Source: Acidaminococcus hominis (GTDB lineage Bacteria; Bacillota; Negativicutes; Acidaminococcales; Acidaminococcaceae). From it: a stretch of 64,000 nucleotides of DNA. Made by a program: the position numbers and the translations under genes. This document shows positions 50,592 through 57,162 of this stretch, one piece after another. Position 1 is the stretch's first letter. Each line of letters begins with the position of its first letter. The notes below the pieces were generated by a model. That model searched no databases, was not told the origin of the DNA, and worked only from the letters and a program-made list of their open reading frames with translations. The DNA lies in contig NZ_OLMM01000004.1 of assembly GCF_900291475.1 (NCBI RefSeq), forward strand, positions 124,001 through 188,000. Direction: 5' to 3'.

Positions 50592-51906
50592 TTGCCAGCC
50601 TCCTTGGCCTTACAATCGTCATAACCCCATACCGCAGGGCATCCACCGTATGGTCCCTTGCTTTTATAGGCCGTTCCCTTCCGCCATTCTGGATGGCTTT
50701 CTCATCCCAGCAGTAGGATGTCATTTCTTGAATCAGCATAGGACAGCCTTCCTTGTAGATCCGTATCTTGCGCCGGGTCAGCATCTTGTTGACTGCCCGG
50801 ATTCCTTCCAGTACTTTGTTGTCTGCATTAATGGTTTCTACAGTTTCTTTGGCGCGAAAGCCTCGGTTCTTCATCTCAATCTTGAAAGACTCAGCTGACG
50901 GGTCAATGATCACCGCAGTTACCGGCTGATCAATTGCTTTAATAAAATCCATCAAATCATCGCCATACTGGCTGTTGTCTTTTTCGTGATTTCCTGCAGC
51001 CCTGCTGTCCCAGTAATATTCCCTTGTGATCCACAACACATCTCCATCATCCCATATGTCAAGGAAAGCCATAGGGTTGACCGTCCCATAGTCGATTGCG
51101 ATGTATCTGCGATACATGCGCGGGTTCAAGTAGATTAGATCCAACTGGGCTTTGCCAAAATAGAGATCTTCGCTCCAGGCGTCTTTATAAACAGCCCCTT
51201 GGGCCATGACCCACAGCCCCTGGATAAAACGCTGGTAGAAAACACCGCTGTATGTGGTCTTGTACCGCTCCCGTACTGAATCGCTAAGCGATGGATTGTC
51301 ATCCATTGTAAAATGCAGATGCAGCAGCTTCTTTTCGGCCTGCTTCTTTATCCAGTTATTCAGAAACCAATGCATGGGGCTTTCGGGGTTGCAGTTGAAC
51401 CACATTTTCGCACCGGCTACGCTGCAGCGGCCGGTCGCCTGGTTGACGAATGATTCTGGCATCAGGGCAACTTCATCACAGTACAGCCCCGCCAGAGTCA
51501 AGCCCTGGATCAGATCCTGGGAAGATTCATCTCTTCCGCCGAAAATGTAAAAATAATTAGTGCGTATCCCATCGCTAACTATAATAGTGTTCGATGTCCG
51601 GCTTTCTTTCACTTCCCACTTTCTTGCATAAATTACCGGCCGGAGCCAGTTCCACACGTTCCGTCTAAAAGCCCCAACTGTTTTCCCGCACATAGCAAAA
51701 TTCTGATGATCATATGACGCCATTGCCCACAGAATGAAAGATACAGCCATTGCCACAGTTTTCCCGGCGCGAATGGATCCATCAGCAATGATTCCATTGT
51801 AGTTGCTATACGGAGACTCAGGCATCCACCAGGTGAAAACCTGCAGTTGTTTTTTAGAAAACTCCTGGAAACGTATTACCGGTTCAATCAGGTTGATCAT
51901 CCTCAT
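50584..51906 (-). CDS. Terminase large subunit
   Basis: A ~440-residue packaging motor. Walker A is GSIRAGKTVAM (residues ~50), Walker B is LYCDEVALMP, and the nuclease domain has AIDYGTVNPMAFLD and VIIDPSAESFK acids. It cuts and pumps phage DNA into the head through the portal. The frame is open from GTG at 51930, but ATG at 51906 or 51900 within the TerS stop region is more likely, since translation is probably coupled. It overlaps the portal start by 8 bases. Confidence 0.9.
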   Translation of the reverse strand: MRMINLIEPVIRFQEFSKKQLQVFTWWMPESPYSNYNGIIADGSIRAGKTVAMAVSFILWAMASYDHQNFAMCGKTVGAFRRNVWNWLRPVIYARKWEVKESRTSNTIIVSDGIRTNYFYIFGGRDESSQDLIQGLTLAGLYCDEVALMPESFVNQATGRCSVAGAKMWFNCNPESPMHWFLNNWIKKQAEKKLLHLHFTMDDNPSLSDSVRERYKTTYSGVFYQRFIQGLWVMAQGAVYKDAWSEDLYFGKAQLDLIYLNPRMYRRYIAIDYGTVNPMAFLDIWDDGDVLWITREYYWDSRAAGNHEKDNSQYGDDLMDFIKAIDQPVTAVIIDPSAESFKIEMKNRGFRAKETVETINADNKVLEGIRAVNKMLTRRKIRIYKEGCPMLIQEMTSYCWDEKAIQNGGRERPIKARDHTVDALRYGVMTIVRPRRLANA

Positions 51907-52273
51907 CCCACGCTTTCTTGGCGGCTCCACTCAAAGCCGCAGTCAGCCCGTCATCTGCAAGCTGCATTTCAAGCTGTTCATTCTTATCGCGATCCGACTG
52001 GCCCAGATAGTTTTTACCAAGAAAAATGGCCATGGCTGCAGACTTCTGAGCTAACTGCCACTGGGCCCTTCTAAGGGATATTTTCCCTATTCCGCGTTTT
52101 ACCTTAAAAACTTCGGAAAAACTCAGCTTATAAGTTCTCTTGCACCATCGGTTCAGCGTCTTGTCCGTCACTCCAAAGAAAGCACATACTTCTTGTTCTG
52201 TACACTGCAGCCCGCAGAGGCGCTCAAAATTTTTCTGATCAATCACAGCCATCGGGCGCCCTGTTTTCCGCAT
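51884..52273 (-). CDS. Terminase small subunit-like protein
   Basis: A 129-residue DNA-binding protein. A helix-turn-helix is seen in LCGLQCTEQEVCAFFGVTDK TLNRW (residues ~15-40), followed by KRGIGKISLRRAQWQLAQKS and KNYLGQSD, common in small terminase proteins, and an acidic end that overlaps the start of TerL. It picks the packaging site. ATG at 52273 is preceded by AAGGATGTGATGAG. Confidence 0.78.
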   Translation of the reverse strand: MRKTGRPMAVIDQKNFERLCGLQCTEQEVCAFFGVTDKTLNRWCKRTYKLSFSEVFKVKRGIGKISLRRAQWQLAQKSAAMAIFLGKNYLGQSDRDKNEQLEMQLADDGLTAALSGAAKKAWDEDDQPD

Positions 52274-52291
52274 CTCATCACATCCTTGCAT

Positions 52292-52319
52292 TAAAAAAGC
52301 ACAGCCATTATAGACTGTG
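52292..52319. terminator. Hairpin with terminator features
   Basis: AAGCACAG (52297-52304) and CTGTGCTT form an 8-bp stem after an A-run; on the minus strand it is followed by TTTTTTAATG, just before the TerS start. It may lower read-through into the late genes from upstream. Confidence 0.55.
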
Positions 52320-52320
52320 C

Positions 52321-52488
52321 TTACTTTATCCCCTTATCAAATTTTCTTTTGCATTTGTAGGAACAAAAAATATAATTCCGTCCCCGATAATTGGTTTTCC
52401 ATGGCCATGGAGTGCCAAATGGTAGGTAAAACTTTTCCCCGCACCTTTTGCAAACCTTAAAATTCCCCAATACAGGCATGTCTTTCAT
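52321..52488 (-). CDS. Small zinc-finger-like protein, 55 residues
   Basis: A 55-residue basic protein with CKRCGEKF (residues 13-20) and FCSYKCKRKF (41-50), a C-x2-C and C-x3-C pair that would bind one zinc. Between them is an aromatic stretch, FGTPWPWKTNYRGRNYIF. I read it from the sequence because it is short. The strong Cys pairing makes chance unlikely. It lies just upstream of the terminase genes, where small HNH or zinc proteins are common, but it has no His-Asn-His site. Ribosome site is weak. Confidence 0.6.
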   Translation of the reverse strand: MKDMPVLGNFKVCKRCGEKFYLPFGTPWPWKTNYRGRNYIFCSYKCKRKFDKGIK

Positions 52489-52614
52489 AAACGCTTCCAA
52501 TCTCTTCGTGTTTCAAAGCGAAGCATAATTTATAATTTCTTTATTTTAACATAAATTCTTTATTTAAAGTCGAATAATCTCGAATTTGAGAAAATATAGA
52601 AACATTTTTATTAA

Positions 52615-52643
52615 TTGACTAACAGCTTAAGTTGAGGTATATT
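52615..52643 (+). promoter_or_regulatory. Promoter of small RNA 4
   Basis: TTGACT (52615-52620), a 17-base spacer and TATATT (52638-52643); the same -35 as the 48-kb RNA array. Confidence 0.65.
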
Positions 52644-52649
52644 ATAGGC

Positions 52650-52775
52650 GGCTTATGTTTGGTTCACAGAACAATCTAAATGACTTCGCGAATCATTTGG
52701 CCAAGGACAATTTTTACTTCAATATCCAGTTGCCCCCCCGAAAAAAGGCCCTAGATTTATCTGGGGTCTTTTTTC
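52650..52775 (+). ncRNA. Small RNA 4
   Basis: About 125 bases. It has an AAATGA-C-TTC / GAATCATTT hairpin (52678-52698) with one bulged C, and ends in GGCCCTAGAT / ATCTGGGGTC (52747-52768, with G-U pairs) and six Ts. It is not obviously a member of the RNA 1/3 family because a long closing stem is lacking. No sizeable frame begins inside it after a ribosome site. Confidence 0.55.
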
Positions 52776-52792
52776 GTATTTACTATATATGC

Positions 52793-52818
52793 TATAATAT
52801 ATTCGCACGGGGCGCCCC
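52793..52818 (+). promoter_or_regulatory. Promoter and palindrome for the 53-codon gene
   Basis: Extended -10 TGCTATAAT (TATAAT at 52793-52798) without a good -35. The palindrome GGGGCGCCCC (52809-52818) lies at the likely start site and could be an operator. Confidence 0.5.
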
Positions 52819-52850
52819 GCCTCAATTCTTTACGAAAAGAGGTGGCAGCT

Positions 52851-53012
52851 GTGAACAAAAAACATAAGTCTAACGTCATCTTCAGGACTTGGCTCAAAGA
52901 TCCTCGTACTGGAAAAATCTTATACGCCCGTAGCTACGGCTTGCGTGCTTGGCCCATCCCTGTTGATGACCTAAAAGATGACTCACAGTCTCGTGCAACT
53001 AAGTCTGAATAG
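52851..53012 (+). CDS. Small conserved-looking basic protein, 53 residues
   Basis: Starts with GTG after AGAGGTGGCAGCT and reads 53 codons to TAG. The sequence NVIFRTWLKDPRTGKILYAR, then SYGLRAWPIPV and an acidic DDLKDDS tail, is compact and ordered; I recall similar short hypothetical proteins in Firmicute phages. It lies on the plus strand, against all other genes in the prophage visible here, with its own promoter and terminator. This suggests expression in the lysogen. Function unknown. Confidence 0.65.
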   Translation: MNKKHKSNVIFRTWLKDPRTGKILYARSYGLRAWPIPVDDLKDDSQSRATKSE

Positions 53013-53032
53013 GATTGCAACCTGTTCAGCAG

Positions 53033-53064
53033 ACTCTCCTGGCTAATGTAAGGAGAGTTTTTTA
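53033..53064 (+). terminator. Terminator of the 53-codon gene
   Basis: ACTCTCCT and AGGAGAGT form a perfect 8-bp stem followed by TTTTTTATTTT. Confidence 0.75.
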
Positions 53065-53162
53065 TTTTGGCGTGAGGAAAATACATATTCTCTCATTGGC
53101 TGCCCCCCTTTCCCACCTCCGCGATAGCCATAAAAAACAAACACATCCAACTTTTCGGGAAC

Positions 53163-53192
53163 GAAAAAAGCACCCCATCAGGGTGCCTTTTC
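53163..53192. terminator. Bidirectional terminator before the late genes
   Basis: GCACCC (53170-53175) and GGGTGC (53181-53186) with A-run before and TTTTCC after; on the minus strand it follows the regulator gene and is followed by TTTTTTCG. Confidence 0.65.
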
Positions 53193-53269
53193 CGTACTGC
53201 CATATCTTAGAAAGGAGGTTCCGCAATCGGTTCGGGCTTGCCCTTTTCCCTTACCTTTTGCAGTCTACA

Positions 53270-53713
53270 CTATATCACGTCAAGATAGGGAATTTCTAGG
53301 AACTCTTTGAACTGAATCTCAAACTGCTGCAGTGCTTTCCCATGAATCTTGATTACATTGCGGTAAGTGTAGTTCATGTCCACTGCAATCTGCTCCCACC
53401 GCTTGTTGTTTAGATATCGTTCCGTCAGTACCGCCCGGAAACGGCCATCTTCCAACTGCATGATTCGTTCCCTGGCTTCCTTTCGCAAATCCAGAAGCTG
53501 ATCCCATTCCTTATTTATTACAATCTGCATATCCCGGATCCGCGCCACCTTATCGGCCATGGATACCGGTATCCCTCCGTCAATCCGTTCTCGGCTGGTG
53601 TCCACGGAATGGATAGTATAAAGATCTGACTCTAGCTGCTGTAGTTCCTGTTCCTTAACCCGGAGTCCAACTGAAATAAAACGGATCCGGTTCAAATATT
53701 CTTTTGCTGTCAT
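53270..53713 (-). CDS. Late-transcription regulator (DUF1492/sigma-70 region 4-like)
   Basis: A 147-residue protein. The N-terminal half is a coiled coil (LRVKEQELQQLESDLYTI). The C-terminal half has AVLTERYLNNKRWEQIAVDM and YRNVIKIHGKALQQFE, a sigma region-4-like helix-turn-helix as in DUF1492/ArpU-type regulators, which often turn on phage late genes. It is the last gene before the terminase block, as expected for such a factor. Confidence 0.78.
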   Translation of the reverse strand: MTAKEYLNRIRFISVGLRVKEQELQQLESDLYTIHSVDTSRERIDGGIPVSMADKVARIRDMQIVINKEWDQLLDLRKEARERIMQLEDGRFRAVLTERYLNNKRWEQIAVDMNYTYRNVIKIHGKALQQFEIQFKEFLEIPYLDVI

Positions 53714-53722
53714 TAGCTCCTC

Positions 53723-53953
53723 CTATTTCTGACTGCTAGCTTCAATCTTCCGCAGCATGGTCAGGCATTCGATGGCTTTGTCCAGATCTTGTAGGCCGTT
53801 TTTCTTTGGGTAACGGTAGATGTACTTAACGGTACATCCGATTAGATACGCCCGTACGCCATCCGATCCCTGGCACAGCTCCTTAGCTATATCAATACAT
53901 TCCATACCACCTCGCCAAGTGTAATGGTTCGGCCGGTGGATCATATCACTCAT
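53723..53953 (-). CDS. DUF3310 protein
   Basis: A 76-residue protein. RPNHYTWRGGMECIDIAKEL, YLIGCTVKYIYRYPKKNGLQ-DLDKA match DUF3310, described in phages as a small protein linked to nucleotide kinases. Start ATG at 53953 follows AAGGAGGAACCTC; the frame extends to 53977 without a ribosome site. It overlaps the preceding small gene by 8 bases. Confidence 0.85.
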   Translation of the reverse strand: MSDMIHRPNHYTWRGGMECIDIAKELCQGSDGVRAYLIGCTVKYIYRYPKKNGLQDLDKAIECLTMLRKIEASSQK

Positions 53954-54119
53954 GAGGTTCCTCCTTTGCATGATCATTGTTCTTTTTCATCCAGTTAAAA
54001 AAGGCTTCTGTAGATTTTTGATCCTGATATCGTCCGTAGATTTTTCGAATTTGTTCGTAAGCAAAAAGCGCAAGATCAATGGTAGCTAAAATAATTAAAG
54101 CGTTAAAAATAATCTGCAT
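53946..54119 (-). CDS. Small membrane protein, 57 residues
   Basis: A 57-residue protein read directly from the sequence. It has one N-terminal membrane segment (MQIIFNALIILATIDLALFA) and a hydrophilic helical tail (YEQIRKIYGRYQDQKSTEAF). GGAGGAATAAGGT gives it a strong ribosome site that overlaps the dUTPase stop, and its end overlaps DUF3310, so it sits in the translation chain. No family is recognised. Confidence 0.65.
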   Translation of the reverse strand: MQIIFNALIILATIDLALFAYEQIRKIYGRYQDQKSTEAFFNWMKKNNDHAKEEPHE

Positions 54120-54122
54120 ACC

Positions 54123-54602
54123 TTATTCCTCCTGTCTGTCGCGTCTGCCTGTGCTACCGAATCCGCCTGTGCCCCGTTCGGTTTCGCTGAGCTTTTCTGC
54201 CTGAACTAGTTCCACGTCCGGATCCTTCACAATGAGCATCTGGGCGATCCGATCGCCGTCTTTGATGCATGCCCTTTTCACCAGGCTTATGTTGTCCAGG
54301 ATAATGCACACTTCCCCACGGTAATCAGAATCAATGATCCCGGTGCTGTTGGAAACCCGGAATTTGGTCTTAACTCCTATGGAGCTTCTGGGAAGGATTT
54401 CCGCATGATAGCCTTTGGGAAGCTCCATGGCAAATCCCAGGGGAACTTTGGCCCCCATGTCCATTGCTGAAAGGACCAGTTGATCCGTCGGGCTGTATTT
54501 TTCATGGATCCGTGCATAGCAGTCCCAGGCCGCAGCTCCAGCCGTCTTCTTTTTTGGCATACGTCCGCCGGGCATCAGTTTGATTTTTACCTGTTCCGTC
54601 AT
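54123..54602 (-). CDS. dut: dUTPase
   Basis: A 159-residue trimeric dUTP pyrophosphatase, which hydrolyses dUTP to dUMP and keeps uracil out of phage DNA. All five motifs are visible: AAAWDCYA (~23-30), PRSSIG (~70-75), GIIDSDYRGE (~89-98), GDRIAQML (~115-122) and the P-loop-like C-terminal RGTGGFGSTG (~144-153). ATG overlaps the stop of the preceding gene by four bases. Confidence 0.93.
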   Translation of the reverse strand: MTEQVKIKLMPGGRMPKKKTAGAAAWDCYARIHEKYSPTDQLVLSAMDMGAKVPLGFAMELPKGYHAEILPRSSIGVKTKFRVSNSTGIIDSDYRGEVCIILDNISLVKRACIKDGDRIAQMLIVKDPDVELVQAEKLSETERGTGGFGSTGRRDRQEE

Positions 54603-55030
54603 TTTCCCTTCTCCTTTCCATAGGCCATAACTTCTTCGATGGCAGCTTCTACAAATTTGCAGGCCGGTTCATCAAGATGGTTATCGCCGCTCCAGTGGTA
54701 CCAGCCCCTTTTATACCTATGGACTGCTTCGTCCATAAGATTGCTGATCTCCTCAAGGTTCGCCAGCTCCGCAAGTTCTACTACACCCTCGCTTTCCAGC
54801 TCTTCCCGGATGTATCCGTTAATAATAACGTCTGGATCCACCTGGAAATTTTGCTCCCGGATCAGATCGATGAATGCCAGTTTGTCCTGGCCCCGGTAGT
54901 CCTCAGCCGTCCCTGCGGTATAATCGCGGAACGAGTTTCGGATCTGCTGCCTGAATTCGTCAGTCACCTCAGAACGCGGTGTGATCTTTACTTCGACCCC
55001 TCTGGGGAAATATAAAATCGATTCCATCAT
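54599..55030 (-). CDS. Hypothetical phage protein
   Basis: A 143-residue soluble, acidic, helical protein (RQQIRNSFRDYTAGTAEDYR, VVELAELANLEEISNLMDEA, HRYKRGWYHWSGDN). I start at the ATG at 55030 behind GGAGGACGGAAA. I do not recognise a family. It lies in the replication and nucleotide gene block between helicase and dUTPase; no motif shows a function. Confidence 0.6.
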   Translation of the reverse strand: MMESILYFPRGVEVKITPRSEVTDEFRQQIRNSFRDYTAGTAEDYRGQDKLAFIDLIREQNFQVDPDVIINGYIREELESEGVVELAELANLEEISNLMDEAVHRYKRGWYHWSGDNHLDEPACKFVEAAIEEVMAYGKEKGK

Positions 55031-55095
55031 TTTCCGTCCTCCTCTATTACACTCAAATTTTCGTTTTAAAGCATTTTGTCTTTCAGGGTATGTAG

Positions 55096-55218
55096 TTATA
55101 CCACCATCAGCACAAAACGCCAAATAGCCAGGATTCCGCCGATGTACATGGCTAATCCTGTTAAGACTCCGACTGCTATTACTACTTTCACGAAGGTTTT
55201 CATTCTTGTCGTTTCCAT
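55096..55218 (-). CDS. Small membrane protein, 40 residues
   Basis: A 40-residue protein with a basic start (METTRMKTFVK) and one membrane segment (VVIAVGVLTGLAMYIGGILA, then IWRFVLMVV). ATG at 55218 lies in the helicase 3' end after AGGATCAAGAA; ATG at 55203 is an alternative. Short membrane genes like this are common in phages and rarely assigned. Supported by ribosome site and a clean hydrophobic profile only. Confidence 0.5.
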   Translation of the reverse strand: METTRMKTFVKVVIAVGVLTGLAMYIGGILAIWRFVLMVV

Positions 55219-56576
55219 TTCTTGATCCTCGCTTTCAAACTTTCCAGGACATAATCTTGGGCCTTGTCCTTCCAATCCAATGCGTCCACCAGGTCATCGT
55301 CCCGAGTTCCCCGGCAAACCAACTGATGGATAATGACAGGTTCCGGCTGCCCCTGCCGATGCAGCCGCTTGTTGGCCTGTTGGTATAGCTCCAAAGACCA
55401 ATTGAGGCCAAACCAAATGATGTGATGCCCGCCGTTCTGAAGATTGAGTCCATAGGCGGTGCTGGCGGGATGGGCCAGAAGAACATCAATTTTACCGCTA
55501 TTCCAGTCTTTTTCCTCTTCTGCGCCCTGGAATACCCGTACCCGCAGTTTCGATGTTTTGAGGGCATCCTGTATGCGCGAAAGATCATGCTTGAAATTGT
55601 AGAACACCAAGGCATGCTGCCCGTTCAATTTCTCAAGCAGCTCTAGGAACGCTTCCAGCTTACAGTTATGGACTTCATGGACGCCATGTTCATCATCATA
55701 CACCGCTCCGTTGGCCAACTGCTGCAGCTTGTTTGACAGTCCTGCCGCGCTGGCCACGTCGATATCCCCATCAGGCAGCGCCAGGACCATATCACGTTCC
55801 AGTTGATTATAGGCTTTCTTAGCTTTCGCGTCTAATTCAACCGGGATATCATCTATGATACAGTCGGGCAACTGCAGATAATCCGATGCTTTCATGCTGA
55901 CGCAAATATCGGAGATCCGGCCCATGATGGACTGCTGGGCGCCGTCCTTGGGATCGTAGGAGTAAATCACTTCCCGCGTCCGCTTCCCCGGATCAAAGAA
56001 TCTATCGCGGAAATGGGTGTAATACTTCCCCAGGCGCGCCCCGCCATCCAGGAGATACAGCTGGCTCCACAGGTCCATCAGGCTGTTAGGAGACGGCGTA
56101 CCCGTCAGTTCCACGATCCGGTGGATATGCGGCCGGATAGAAGCCAAGGCTTTGAACCGTTTGGCCCGGTGAGACTTGAAACTGGAAGATTCATCCACGA
56201 CTACCATGTCAAAGGGCCAGTCATTTTTATAGTAATCCACCAGCCAATCCACATTCTCACGGTTGATCACGTAAATATCGGCTGGCCGGTAAAGCTCCTT
56301 GATCCGATTCTTCGCGCTGCCCAGGACTGTAGCAAACCGGAGATTCCGGAGGAAGTCCCACTTGGAAGCCTCCTGCTGCCAAGTCGCTTCGGCTACTTTC
56401 TTCGGGGCAATCACCAAAACTTTGTTGACTGCAAATCTCCCGTACTTTAGCTCCATAATGGCGGACAGAGTGATCACTGTCTTACCGAGGCCCATGTCAA
56501 GGAACAATCCGATTGCCTGGTCTTTTACCACCCGATCAATACAATACCGTTGATAGGGATGCGGGGTAAATATCAC
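55200..56576 (-). CDS. SNF2-type DEAD/DEAH helicase
   Basis: A 458-residue ATP-dependent DNA translocase. Motif I is LDMGLGKTVI (residues ~27-36), motif II is VVDESSSFK, motif III is ELTGTPSPNSL, and the C-terminal half holds ALVFYNFKHD and the VI-type QQANKRLHRQGQ. This is the short phage SNF2 form near replication genes; it probably remodels or unwinds DNA during replication or recombination. It overlaps the VRR-NUC gene by four bases. Confidence 0.9.
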   Translation of the reverse strand: MIFTPHPYQRYCIDRVVKDQAIGLFLDMGLGKTVITLSAIMELKYGRFAVNKVLVIAPKKVAEATWQQEASKWDFLRNLRFATVLGSAKNRIKELYRPADIYVINRENVDWLVDYYKNDWPFDMVVVDESSSFKSHRAKRFKALASIRPHIHRIVELTGTPSPNSLMDLWSQLYLLDGGARLGKYYTHFRDRFFDPGKRTREVIYSYDPKDGAQQSIMGRISDICVSMKASDYLQLPDCIIDDIPVELDAKAKKAYNQLERDMVLALPDGDIDVASAAGLSNKLQQLANGAVYDDEHGVHEVHNCKLEAFLELLEKLNGQHALVFYNFKHDLSRIQDALKTSKLRVRVFQGAEEEKDWNSGKIDVLLAHPASTAYGLNLQNGGHHIIWFGLNWSLELYQQANKRLHRQGQPEPVIIHQLVCRGTRDDDLVDALDWKDKAQDYVLESLKARIKKWKRQE

Positions 56577-56869
56577 GCTGCATCATCTCCTCCCGAATGA
56601 TCCTCCATCAGATAGTCCACAACACTCTTCAGGCCATACAGCACCCGGGTGTAACATCCCAGCTTCAGAAGTCGGCAGATCTGCACCGACTGCAGCTTGC
56701 TCAATCGTCCGTTATCAGTCTTCAGTTCGATGAACTCGACTTTGCCGCCTGGCCACACCACGATTCTGTCCGGCACACCGACATTGCCAGGGCTCACCCA
56801 CTTATAGGCTTTACCGCCCTGCGCTTTCACCCCGTTCACTAAATGACGTTCAACATCTCGTTCCAGCAT
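56573..56869 (-). CDS. VRR-NUC domain nuclease
   Basis: A 98-residue stand-alone PD-(D/E)XK nuclease. Catalytic signatures are GNVGVPDRIVVWPGGKVEFI (~30-49, Asp) with EFIELKTDNGRLSKLQ (Glu and Lys). Such small phage proteins act on branched or flap DNA and are often encoded by SNF2 helicase genes, as here. ATG follows AAAGGAGGTAGGACCAAT. Confidence 0.9.
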   Translation of the reverse strand: MLERDVERHLVNGVKAQGGKAYKWVSPGNVGVPDRIVVWPGGKVEFIELKTDNGRLSKLQSVQICRLLKLGCYTRVLYGLKSVVDYLMEDHSGGDDAA

Positions 56870-56883
56870 ATTGGTCCTACCTC

Positions 56884-57162
56884 CTTTGCATATTTATTTA
56901 ATGCGACGGATATTTATACTTTTAAAATTTTTACCCAAGAAAAACCTTAAATCCAACTGATTCAACTGAAATTCAACTGCTTTCAACTGGTTATTTCAGT
57001 TGATTCAGTCGGTTTTAATATATTTCTTAGATAGAAGGTTCCGGGTACCCGTTAACCCATAAACCTAGAGATAATGCGGTTTAACGCCGGAACTTTAAGC
57101 GGAACTTTCTATTTTTGAGGTTCCAGCTATTTTTAGGGTGGAACTTTCGAAAGTTCCGTCTT
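56884..57162. other. Candidate phage replication origin: iteron-like repeats and palindrome
   Basis: A non-coding, AT-rich 279-base stretch next to the primase-helicase gene. CAACTG occurs four times as direct repeats (56954, 56963, 56974, 56984; about one helical turn apart) and once inverted (56997). GGAACTTT occurs at 57089 and 57101, and GGAACTTTCGAAAGTTCC (57140-57157) is an 18-base perfect palindrome. Such clusters are typical of initiator or repressor sites. Which protein binds is unknown. Confidence 0.55.
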
